A stretch of DNA of 64,000 bases from Anseranas semipalmata (lineage: Eukaryota; Chordata; Aves; Anseriformes; Anseranatidae), in NCBI GenBank assembly GCA_013399115.1, contig VXAA01001876.1:192689-256688 (forward strand). Reading direction: 5' to 3'. Under the pieces are notes generated by a model that made no database searches, was not told where the DNA came from, and saw only the letters and a list, made by a program, of their open reading frames with translations. Below are positions 38,175 through 49,200 of the stretch, piece by piece (the first letter of the stretch is position 1; every line of letters starts with the position of its first letter). Made by a program: the position numbers and the translations under genes.

Positions 38175-39831
38175 ACTGCACTCAGCTTGTTTATCAGTCC
38201 AACAGCTTGTCACATGTTTTAAAAAGTTCAGAACAGCCAGCCTTGCATCAGGGATTCAAGCCAAGAACAGCTTAGAAAGTATCACTCCCAAGTACACTCC
38301 GCTTCTCTTGTTTCAATTATCTAGAAATCAGAGGCATGTAACAAAGAACAGGAAAAGAAACCTTTTATCTGTGAGAAAGGCCCCAAAGTGACACGCAAAA
38401 TTGTTCATATAGAGAACATAGTTTTACAGAAAATTTGCTAGAACCATGCAGTGAGCTTATCTGAAACATGTTTTTGCTTTCTTTGTACTCTAAGTATTTG
38501 TCGTAGGGAACAGGCATAAATATTGAGCTTGGTCTTTGGAGCAACGACTTTGTCATTCTGGTTTAATTCTTCAAACAGCTTAAGAACTGGTCATGTTATT
38601 AGCTATCTTTTATTGGTTTTATCTGTAGAGAAGTTCAGCCAAATTATCATAAGCTTTTATAAAGCCATAAAATGCCATATGAAGCCTAGACATTTCAAAA
38701 ACAGTGGGAGATTGGGTTGGATCGTCCATGTCTCTGTATAATCTTGGAGCTTGGTATTTGATCTGGGAAGTATAGTCTGTATTTCTTGACCTGTGCTGTG
38801 TACAATGAAATAGGCTCAGGTTGCAAAATTGTTCATATAGACCTTCTTTTTTTCACATAGGAGTTAAGTGCTGAAATACAGCTGTGAATCTGGAGCTAAT
38901 TCACAAAAGCTGCAACCTAAGCTACCACTGCAGGGCTGAATAATGAGCTAAACCATGGATCGAGCCACAAAAGTGACTGTGCAATGGCATCTCTAGCTCC
39001 TGAGGTGTAACACTGTGTTCTGTAATTTTCAGTGTTTTTCTACATAACACAAAGAATTAGTTGGAAACTCACTGGACATCATTTAAAATCCTAAGGTTTT
39101 CACCTGTAATCTAAGTATCCAGATGCACAAGAGTTTCAAATTTTTCTTTAGAGAATTCAAATGTTATTTTAGATCCATTAACATCAGAAATGTTCTTAAA
39201 GTGGATAGACATTTATATAAGCACATTATGGTTCAGACATTATTGTAATGAAAGACTTTGTCCTAAATGTTTTTAACACCTTAATCATAACCACTTACAA
39301 TATGTTCAACATAGCTGTTTTTTTTTTTTTTTTTTTTGAAATCATTACATTAGCCTTTCCCACAATGTTGAATATGGGATAGGTGGATAGATTTACTGCT
39401 CTGTAACTCACTTCTAAGCAGGACACTTTGCTGCTGTTTTATTTCTGCATTGTGTTATATCTATCTATTGTTATTATAATTGTATATAATATGTATATAT
39501 GTATTTTTATATACTCACTTAAAATTGATTACATCAATTTCAGAATACAACAAATATTTGAAAATTGTGTATGCATGAACTTTGTATGCATACACAAAAT
39601 TTTTTTAGCTATTTAATTGTCTTACAAACTCCTGAGACTGTATGACTTTCAGAGGAGTACATCATTATCTATTTAACTAGGATACTTTAATTAAAAGTAG
39701 TTGTTGCTCCAAGGTCAAAACCTCAACATTGGTGCATATTGGATACCAATTTAGATTTGCTGCACAGTAAACATCCTATATTTCTACGCCTGAGAACAAG
39801 GATATTAGGAAGGATAACAAAGGGTGACCTG

Positions 39832-39887
39832 TTTTTTTTTTTTTTTTTTTTTTTTTAGAAAATGATGCAGGNCTTTTAGAAAATGAT
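39832..39887. repeat. T run with N and duplicated 14-mer
   Basis: A run of 25 thymines is followed by a 14-base word (39853-39866), then an N at 39872, then the same 14-base word again (39874-39887). The arrangement suggests that the assembler failed to merge overlapping reads beside a homopolymer. Confidence 0.7.
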
Positions 39888-40857
39888 AAAAATAATAGGA
39901 AAAAAAATCAGGTATCTGAATTCAGAAAAACTGAAACCATCATCCAAAGACAGAGAAAGATGAAAGAATCTCTGGACATTTGCCCTATTTACACCTGCTG
40001 CCAGTTGCTGAACTCATAGGAAAGGTTCAGGAGCGATTTATCTCCCCTGACACGAGGAATTCATTATTGAAGAGGCAGCTAAGTAGTAAACTCAGTAAAT
40101 TCCCAGATTTCCAGAAAGGGATTAATTTCTCCACCAGTGTCAGGACCAAAATAAATACAAAATGAAGGAGGCTTGGCTTCCGCATCGTATGTTGCTTGGG
40201 GCTTTCAGCTCTGTAGCCATTTGCTCAACCTACCAAAGGAGGTGATGCAGTAGGAATTACCTGTGCAAATTCTGCCACCTCCACCACATTTCTTTCCATC
40301 TCTGACACACCTCCCCCCTCTTCTGACCACCCCCAATCTCCATTAGTAAATGCATATGTAATACATATATATGTGCTTCATACCCACTTTTACTTGCAAA
40401 TACCTTACTTTCATTCAGTGACTCCTCTATTTATGAGCTATAGACAGGATCCTCCCATGATGCACAGGACAGGCACACTGAATTCAGTAACTGAGGCAGT
40501 GATTCTGGGAGCCCTTCAGTCTAAAATCTCCATTGACTGCCCATTTTGATTTGGCAAGCGATGAGGTGATTGATTAAATTCTCTTTTAGAGCCCTTCTGT
40601 TTCCAGAACCTGCTGACCTGAAGAGCACATGGCCTGCTGCATGAGACGGGTGACTGTCTCAAAAACACAGTGCTGCAGAGTGCTGCCTTCTAGCATCCAG
40701 TGTGTAGGCAGTCTGAACCATTGAGCAGGATTGCCTCATCTTTACATGTAGTTCAGCCACAGTTTTCTATCCAGTGCATAATCCTAGAAGGCAGAAGAAG
40801 AACCTGATGTCTTACCTACCTGGTTTACCAGGATGGAACAACACCTGCCCTGTGTAC

Positions 40858-41325
40858 TCAGGAAGTCTGTTTTCTAGGGCAATCAGTGGCTACTTTGAGT
40901 TCCTTCAACATATTCATGCCCATGGCAGCTCTTTGCCCTTCTTGAAAAGGACCAGCTTCATATGTCAGTCTCTTTCCAGGTGTTATTTCTTCTCCATATC
41001 TTCCCAGAAGAGGGAAGCTCTGTCTGGTTTCCCACACAGATTCCTCAGATTCAGGTCCCCATAGAGGTTCCCCATATAGTCTAGACAGTAGCCAGTAGCC
41101 CATCAAAAAAGAAGGGTGGTCACTCATACTTGACGTGAAATTTGCCAGCCCACCTTTCAGATGCTGAAGCTGTAAGAGGAGGCAGGATCTAGTGCTGCCT
41201 GAGCACCTTTGTGGCAAAATGAGCCTGATAGAACTAAACAAAGCGGCAGCTTGTTCCTTCCAGTTGTGGAAGAGAGAATGGGTTAGTGGACAACTTGTTA
41301 GTCTTGCTTCTGCTGGACAGTGACC

Positions 41326-41356
<31 letters not shown>

Positions 41357-41451
41357 TGATGGCAACTGTATAAGAAATCAGTGGCAATCTTAATGACAGG
41401 CTGGTAATGAAGGAAAGGCCCTGGTATCTGGGGAGACAGGAAAGGAATCAC
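40858..41451 (-). CDS. Unrecognised 197-codon open frame, probably not a gene
   Basis: The longest open frame in the window. Residues about 33-41 are a lysine run encoded by the 27-base T tract on the plus strand, so a stop-free stretch is partly bought by low complexity. No signal peptide, domain or motif is recognisable, and composition is unlike a typical globular protein. The start is simply the first ATG; no promoter or poly-A signal is evident. It could be a chance frame, part of a decayed gene copy, or an exon read beyond its borders. Chance is the most likely. Confidence 0.1.
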
Positions 41452-41591
41452 AGTGGTGAAGCTATTGTCCCTTCCTTTTGCAATTGTCTAGTAGTTCCTT
41501 ATTTGCAAAACCCCATGACCTTCTTCACAGAGAGCTTTTTAAGGGATACAGAAAGAAATAGTGCCTATACAGCATCTTATGGACTATGGGA

Positions 41592-41625
41592 AGTGTGTGT
41601 GTGCGTTTGTGTGTGTATGTGTGTT
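41592..41625 (+). repeat. Imperfect (TG)n microsatellite
   Basis: TG units with C, T and A interruptions over about 34 bases. Alternating purine-pyrimidine sequence of this kind can adopt Z-DNA. Confidence 0.75.
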
Positions 41626-44344
41626 GGAGGGAGTTAGTATCTGAGATACAGATATTGTCTGAAAGATGTTAGAGGAATTCAGGTGACTTTTCAGGTTGCT
41701 AAAATGCCAGGAACATTTCACAAAGTTAGCAATGTGTGTTTCTTGGATGCACTTCCACTCTCTGAAATCTGCATAAGTGGTCTGGAAATCTTGTGAGAAT
41801 GAACTAACATGAGACTCATAGTCTGTTACAATCTGGATGGGAAATGTTCTTGCAGGGCTTTGTCTTCATCCATTGTGCCCAGACGACATACAGGAATGTG
41901 CAAAAATGAAAAATAACAGAGGAGAGGTGGAGGTAAACATGCTAATGAACGACAGTATTTTGTATCTCAGAAGTTTTTTGTGTCTAAAAATGAACCTTTG
42001 CTGAGGTTCAGATTAAGAAACATGAAAAAAATCCTGAATTGTTCCCACATTGTTGGCTTGAGTTCACCTGCCCCTGCTAGGCTGGAGCTGTGAGCATAAA
42101 TCTCTGAGAAGAGAAACCCCTTTAAAAAAGGGAAAGCCCTTTGAAAGCAGAAGATTATGGCAGGGAAGAAAATATGCTGTGAAACAGTGTCCTGAACACT
42201 TACTCTTGTGGTCAGCCTGTACTTTCAATTACCTTTCAACATCAATTCCTCACTGCAAACTTCGACAGTTTAATCAATTACGCTTTCAGAAGTGGGAAAG
42301 CTTACCATTTAAGGTAGCATACTGTGCCTTTCCAACATAGAAATAATATGAAGGATATTGAGGGAATAAGTTTCTTCTTTCCTCTTGGACCCCTATGCAA
42401 AGATTTCAAGCTTAAGGTAAGCTTCCTAGCATCAGTCACTGGGAATTAGTATGTCCTTTCCAGCTGTTGCTCCTGGATGGTTGGCCAGACTGTAAAAAAT
42501 AAATAGACTTCAGTGGAATGCCTAAAATTCATTTTCTCACTCAGATGCTTTCATCTCAGTCATTTCATTGTGTTTACAGGCTGGCAGGTTTCCTGAGGGC
42601 AGCCATGATTTAGATCTACAGCTCCCTGGCCAGTCTGATTCTGAAGAAAAGTTATAACACCTGTAATGTAATACTGTTTCCAAAAAGAGTGAAAAATGTC
42701 GTGGTATGAAGAGGAAGACTCCAAACTCCAATAATCACAGTATATCACATGTCTCTGCACCCCATTGTGGCAGCCAAGGTTGTTATTACTTCAAAACAGT
42801 TCCAATTCCCTATTGCCTGCCTCCACCCCCTCATTTTAAAGCAACCAAACCTGTCTAATCATGCTGAAGACTTGGCTTTGAAAGCATCTCTGGGATTTCT
42901 CTCTTCTTATGTAGGGCAGGCTGGGAAAACTCTGGGATCTCTGGGAGGGAAGGAAAACAACCATGTGATGGTGCAGTGCCTCTTCCTGGCTTCTTCAAAT
43001 GGCTGGACATCCTTGACAATTCCTGCCAAGTACTGGACAGCCACGTTGTCACTCCTTAGCACTTTCAGGCTCTTATATATGTACTGAAGGATGCTAAAGT
43101 GTGGTACAAACTGCACTGTGAATGATGCAAAGTTTAAACTTCAGGCTGCCGAGAGCAAGTTGTCAGAGATAACACCGAGGAATCACTTTTACAGATAACA
43201 TCAAAGGGATAGGAGAAGTGTCAAAGAAAGGAATAGAAAGTCAGGAACAAATCAGACACCCCCACTGTCCTCTGAGCAGGTAGTTATTCTTATTGTGCCT
43301 TTTGTTTCATCAGCATATCTGGAAATGGTTCACTGAAGTAATGACCACTGTTATCCTTCTCCCAGAAGCTTAGTGTCCTCATGGTTTGTTTGAATGTGAT
43401 CCTTTCAAAAGTAAGAGCTTTTTCATTTACTGTAGCTTTTTAGCCCACTCCTTTTCAGTTTCACATACCTTCGTAATTCTTGTTACTAGACCATTTGAAA
43501 GCAGGAAGTGCTCAGTATCTCTTGGAAAAATGCTTCTGTTGCAAGATTAGATGCTGAAATACAAAGACTCTGTGTTGTGCATCTCTCCTGAGTAGATCAG
43601 AGGTGTAAATAAACATGTGCTGGTAGGTCAGGAAAAAGAAACAGGCCCAAGGAGTCTGAATAACCTCCTAGAATCTCAGGTATTGATGTAAATCCTTGTA
43701 TTTGGGGATGTTGCGCCTTCATCAATGACAGAGCACTTTTAAGACTTCTTGGAAGGTATTCAGTAATAATAATTAAACTCCCTGAGGGTAGAAATAAAAA
43801 TGATTATGTTGTGGAGATGCTTAGAGGCTCACTAAATGTATTACGTTAATCCAGATCTGACTGTATTCTTACTGCTTATTGTACTCTTACTGGGTGCTGA
43901 AGAATCACATGTAGCTGTGTGAGGTTTCTTAACAAAAAGCTGGTTAACTTTCGTTGGACAAAAACAATGTTTCCAAAAAAGCAAATCTGCAGATTACTTT
44001 GCTCCTCCACCAGTGCTATTTTTCTGAGTAACCCTGAAACTGGCTTCTCATATCAACCTTTAAGCTCATTTAGATAAGCTTCAGATCTGAAACTATGCTG
44101 GGAAGGAATGTATAATATATCAATACCCTTCAGACTGGTTCTTGGTTTGTTGGTTCTTCTTGCAGCTGCAGCTGATGCCACGGTAACGTTTGGGCAACTC
44201 TCACCTGTAAGCTGGTAAGCTCTGTCACTTTTTTCTGCTTCCAACTTAGGACTGATAGAGTTTTAAACAGTCTGCATCCTCCGTAGACCATCTAATTTGA
44301 CAACTACCATTGGTGTCCTGTGTACTTTAAAGAAATGCAGACCT

Positions 44345-44417
44345 GCTTTGAGCAAAAGGTTGAACCAGATGACCTCCTAAGTTCCCTTCCAATCTGAACT
44401 ACCCTGTCATTCTGAGG
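44345..44417 (+). mobile_element. CR1 LINE terminal fragment
   Basis: Only the last 70 or so bases of a CR1 are present: a 'CCAGATGACCTCC' block, then the 'TTCCCTTCCAATCTGAA' block, then degenerate ATTCT-type units (GTCATTCTGAGG). This is the conserved 3' hairpin region recognised by the CR1 reverse transcriptase, so extremely short copies like this are common. Forward orientation; the copy is diverged and non-functional. Confidence 0.8.
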
Positions 44418-45923
44418 CTGGTCTTGGTGCATTTTGCAGTGCAAGAAACCAAAATCCAGTCAACAAAACACCTGAATTCTTGGACTGTGTGAGTGTACAT
44501 GTGTATGTCTGTGAAACACTGGAAAAATCACATGGTTTGCTCTTTGTGTCTGCTGTACAATACTGGCCCAAACTTTTGGGGAATGAGAACTCTAATGTAC
44601 AAAAGTCAAAGGCTTGCCACAGCACTGCAGATGCTCAGTGCCTCCTCTGTCCTGTGATACATGCAGCAGTCACCTGGCTTCTCTCCGTCTTTGACCCCTA
44701 ACAACAGCAGGATGAGCAACCTGTGAAAGGTAAAGACCAGGAGGCTCATGAAGATGTAGCCCTGCCAGTATTCATAGAAAAATCAAGTCATACATGGTCG
44801 CTAATGTGTTCTAGATCTGTTTCAGGAGCAGGAAGCTCAGAGAAATCTAAGAGAGAACAGAAGTGACAGAGTAAATGAACATAGCACCTACTTCACAATT
44901 CTAAGCTTCAGAGGAAATCACAAATATGCAAATCTGCATCCCTTCTGTATTTGTGTGTTCAGGGTTATGCTCCAATTGAGAAAGAACGAGACTGCACCCC
45001 AGTGCACAGAATTTCCTCTCTGAGATATCAGACTGGTCTGGCTTTGGCTTCTTTCACTTAGAGGGTGCTTGCACATGCAGACCATTTGGGCTTGATAATA
45101 CTATTCTCTTCTTCTTCCTTAGGAATCCACAAAACCCGAAAGAACCTCTCCTGAGGTATAAAAGAGAGAGAGAGGTAATACGCTGCAGCCTTCAGTGAAA
45201 TATAATCCTTATTATTCCTACAGTAAAGAGAATAAGCACATAACTCAAATACAGAAAGCTTGGAAGAGACAATGATTTTCAGGTGACCTTTTATTTCAAT
45301 AAATTATTTTATTTTGTATATAAACACAAATGCAATGTTCAAAAAGTTCAAGCTATTGAAAATGATTAACAAGTGCTTGTGACTTAGTATTGTGTAAACA
45401 TAATAAAAGTTAGAGTAAGACCTGCTTTAATCTGTGCTGTTTCACAAGTGCCTTTAAGAGCCCATCCCAAACGTCACTCTTCACAAAGTACTTTTTGAGA
45501 GTGGGGAGGGCAGAGTCTGGGGGATGATGCACTAAGATGTAACATTCCTCTCTTGCATTGCTCTGTTTTCAGGTGTCTTGTGATTGCATAGTGTTAAATG
45601 GAATTGCTAGCAAGTGCTGATTGGCAGTCACTCAACAACTTGTATGGAATTTCTCCTACTGACAGGAGATTTGCAGTAGGGTTAGATGGAGGAGGAGATG
45701 CCTAAATGCAGGAAAAGGCAGGGTAGGATTCAACATGTTATGGCTGTTTACTTTCTAATTAAGCCAAACCTCAGTAAATTTACCATGTATTATTTCACTT
45801 CCCAGGTCATAGCTCCAGCTGCCATCACTCTGAGGGCATTCCAGGCAGTGTGTGGAGAATTTACAGATACAGGCACAACTGGGACATTCATAGATCACAG
45901 CACACTCACTGCTGTTGAAGATG
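44418..45923. other. Non-coding stretch between CR1 copies
   Basis: No gene or repeat recognised. Moderately AT-rich, with an AT-dense patch at about 45290-45420. Confidence 0.5.
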
Positions 45924-46240
45924 ACAGAGCCACAGAGTTACTAAGGCTGGCAGGGACCTCTGGAGGTCATCTGGTCCAACCACCCTGCCCAAGCAGGGAC
46001 ATCTAGAGTGCGTTGCCCGGGACCAAGTCCAGATGGCTTTTGAATATCTCCAAGGAGGGAGACTCCACAACCTCTGTGGACAACCTGTGCCAGTGCTGTC
46101 ACTTGCACAACAAAGAAATGTGTCTGAAGTGCTTCCTGATATTCAGACAGAACCTCCTGGGTTTCAGTTTGTGCCCATTGCCTCTTGTCACTTCATTGGG
46201 TACAAATGAAAAGAGCCTGTACTCTTGTTTTCTATTATTG
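45924..46240 (-). mobile_element. CR1 LINE 3' end, reverse orientation
   Basis: Read on the minus strand this is a CR1 3' end. On the plus strand it shows the reverse-complement terminal block 'CAGGGACCTCTGGAGGTCATCTGGTCCAACC' (split over 45951-45980), the 'GACTCCACAACCTCTGTGG' region (about 46061-46080), the 'CTTCCTGATATTCAG' region (about 46131-46145) and the 'CCCATTGCCTCTTGTCAC' region (about 46173-46191). The far 5' part of the element is missing. The terminal ATTCT repeat has decayed. The frames at 45686-46006 and 46013-46306 are antisense readings through this element and not genes. Confidence 0.92.
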
Positions 46241-49200
46241 AGTTCACAAGGTGGGCTTGGCTGGGGTGAGAGAGGAGTATATCCCCACTGTCCTCCATCT
46301 GGGTGAGAGCTGTCCTTCAGGAAGTTAACTAGCTTAGGCTTTGTTTCCAGAAAATAATAATAATAAAGAACGGTTGCATCTGTGCTAGTTCACTGCATAG
46401 CTTGAAGAGAAGTTATCCATACTTTTTAATGGTACTATACACATTTCTGATAGGCTTAACCACAGCTATTATTCTGCTTGTTCCAAGCAGGCTGTAGGAA
46501 CAAAAGTCATGCTTACGAGCTCTGTGTATTTCACTCGTTCAGGATATGGGTACCTTGTTTAGAGGCGGGAGCACAACGTTGCGTGGCATGGAATATGTCT
46601 TTGGTCAATTCAGGTCAGCCATCCCAGGGGTGACAGAGTAAGAAACAGAGAAATCCTTCATGTTGTGCAAGCACTTTTCAGCAACAGCTGAAACATTGGT
46701 GTGTGAATAGCTAAAACATTGTCTTACCAGCATTGTTCTGATAACAAATCCAAAACACAGCACCTTACCAGCTGCTATGAAGCAAATGAACTCCATCCCA
46801 ACCAGACCCTGTACTGTGTTTCCTACTGGAAGGTCTCTACATCTCACACTACCAACCACACTGTAGCCCTTACATATATTGGCATGACTTGCAGGTTTTC
46901 TTTTTATGACCATGACCATGTATTGGTAGTTCCAATTTTCCAAGCAATTTAGATTGCATAAACAAACATACAAATGCAATTGTGTATATAAAAATTATAT
47001 ACAACACATATATTTAGATTTAGATTTAGATTTAGATTTAGATTTATGTTTATGTTTATGTTTGTGTTTGTGTTTGCATTTATATTTTATCAATATTGCA
47101 ACGTATATATGTATGCATATATACATAGATTGATATAGCCACAGAGTCTTCACGGTTATTTGCTGCCCTGTAAATGTGTGTCATTCACAACTGCTATGAG
47201 CTCCTGTGCTTCTGGATCTCTGCCAGCACTACAGCCTGGTCATCTGTCAGAGGCAGCTCTACATGGGACCAAGGATTGACTGGAAAAGCTGAGCTGACGT
47301 AACCTAGAGCAGATAGATGAAGGGGCAAGAGGTGAAAGAGTCTTGATATTTAACAAAAATGGAATTTTATTATATTACAACTCTGTGAATTTATCAAACA
47401 TGCAGACTTATCTATTTTAAAGTCAAAAAGCTTAGCAGAAGTGGCACTCACATATGCAGGCTCTTGCACATTGTCTCCTTCATCATTTGTCCAGGCTGCA
47501 TCCCTAAAAGGATGTAATGGAACATATTGTAAATGCTTGATTCCCCACAGTCTGTTCAAAGCAGTGCTGCAGAAGCCATCTCCTTACCACTGTGCTGCTC
47601 TGCCTTACTTGTTCTGCTCACTTTCTTTCCAGTCTTCATGTCCAGTGTAAGGTTTTGGTTTTACGCTCATTTTCGCTGCCCCCCGCCGCCTTTTGCCAGC
47701 TGTGATTGGAACTGGTATTAGTGGTCCTGCAGCAATTTTGCTTGAACAGCTCCCTTAGCTCAGATCCATACACCTTGATACATGGTCCAGCCACTAGAGG
47801 GGACAGAGATTTGCACCGGTGTAATGCAGCTTAGATGAGATTTTGTGAAATGCCTGTTTCTGAAATGAGGCTTGGTCTTTGAGAGGACAGCATGTCAGAC
47901 AGATGACTGGAGAACAAAACCTGAAGGAGACTTTCAGGTTGATAGCACAACAGCTTGTCAGGAGAGGTAGGCTTGTGTGCCAAGGTCTTACTTCCCTTCA
48001 CTGCTGACACAGTGTCATCTCTCTTCCAAGGTGCTACGCTAAGAACAGAAATAATTACACTCACTTTCGTGAAGTGCTTTGCGGTCCTAGGAGACAGAGG
48101 ACTCTCACACAGCAAGACTTGATGTTAGTGCCCAGCACTCCCACACCATGCTCCCTGCCTTTCGAAGGGTTGCAGTTTACCATGCTGAAATAAAGGAGCC
48201 AAACCCCTTCCTGGTTCTTTAGCTCAGTTTGGTTGGCTTTTTCTCTTACACAAACCCATAAGCTTCGTACATAACCAACACAATATATGCAAAAAAATCT
48301 TTATGAACCTAGTGAAGACTTCCTATGGATGTAAAATAATAAATGCCTCCTGTTTTGTGTCTCTTGCTGTTGGCTGGTTGCTCACACTCCATGTGCTGCT
48401 TTTTGATCTCCCTAGACTAATTTGGCTGAAAGGAGACAAGTATATTCTCTCATTTATAAACTGGCTGGAGGGCATCAGGGGTTTTGTAACTGGGTAAAAT
48501 AAATCTTAAACTAGAAAAAAATGAACAGTTTAGCCTGTGGTTTGAAGGCATTAAACGGGGATTCTAGAGGAAGCATAAGCTGCTATAATGTCAGTTGAAA
48601 TGCTGCATTAGGGTAGCATGTCAGATCAGGCAGACAGTGGTACTTTAGTTGGAAATAGCAAAAATTCATAGTACAGCACTTAAATGAATGAATATTAAGT
48701 GATACCAGTGTCACTGTGCTGCTGTGGGTATCCGAAACTACTGAGGGGTAAAGAAATTTTCCCCAATCAAGATAATTCACTTTCCAGTTCTGTCATTCAT
48801 TTAGATCAACAGATTGCAGTGAGATTTTCTGCGATGCTGAGAGTAAATTGATTTTCAGGTTAGTAAAACATGATCATTATCTGATTAATAACTTCTTGAA
48901 TACATGATTTGTAAAGCTGTACCACTGTGTCTTAAAAGACTTGATAAGCTGAAAATAGTGTTTATGCTTGAAGCTAGCAATGCTCAAATTAAGGTGTGCA
49001 ATAGAAATATTTATTAAAAGACCTTAATGGAAAGAGGACAATAAATGAGCCAAGCTCATTTTAACACATAACACCCCAATAGCTGGATTTTGTAGGTAAG
49101 GGTCAGGCAAACCAGAAGATTGGGAGAAGAGGAGGAGGTATTCCTGCCTATGGTGAGGAAAAAAACAAAAACAAAAAACAACAGGCTGCCCAAAGGTATT

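Larger units (their letters stand above)
38175..44344. other. Non-coding stretch with homopolymers, no gene recognised
   Basis: No known gene, RNA or transposon is seen. Features are T runs at 39318-39337, 39832-39856 and 41327-41353, an N at 39872, and an imperfect (TG)n at about 41592-41625. The 197-codon open frame at 40858-41451 on the minus strand is described separately. Confidence 0.5.

Noticed and set aside
37772..38213. Lys/Gly/Glu-repeat open frames of 118-134 codons on the minus strand
   Set aside because: All three phases are open only because the pentanucleotide array contains no stop; this is simple repeat, not a protein.
45686..46306. Two open frames of about 100 codons
   Set aside because: They read antisense through a CR1 3' end, which is non-coding in this region.
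47010..47076. Interstitial telomere repeat
   Set aside because: The units are TTTAGA, TTTATG and TTTGTG, never TTAGGG.
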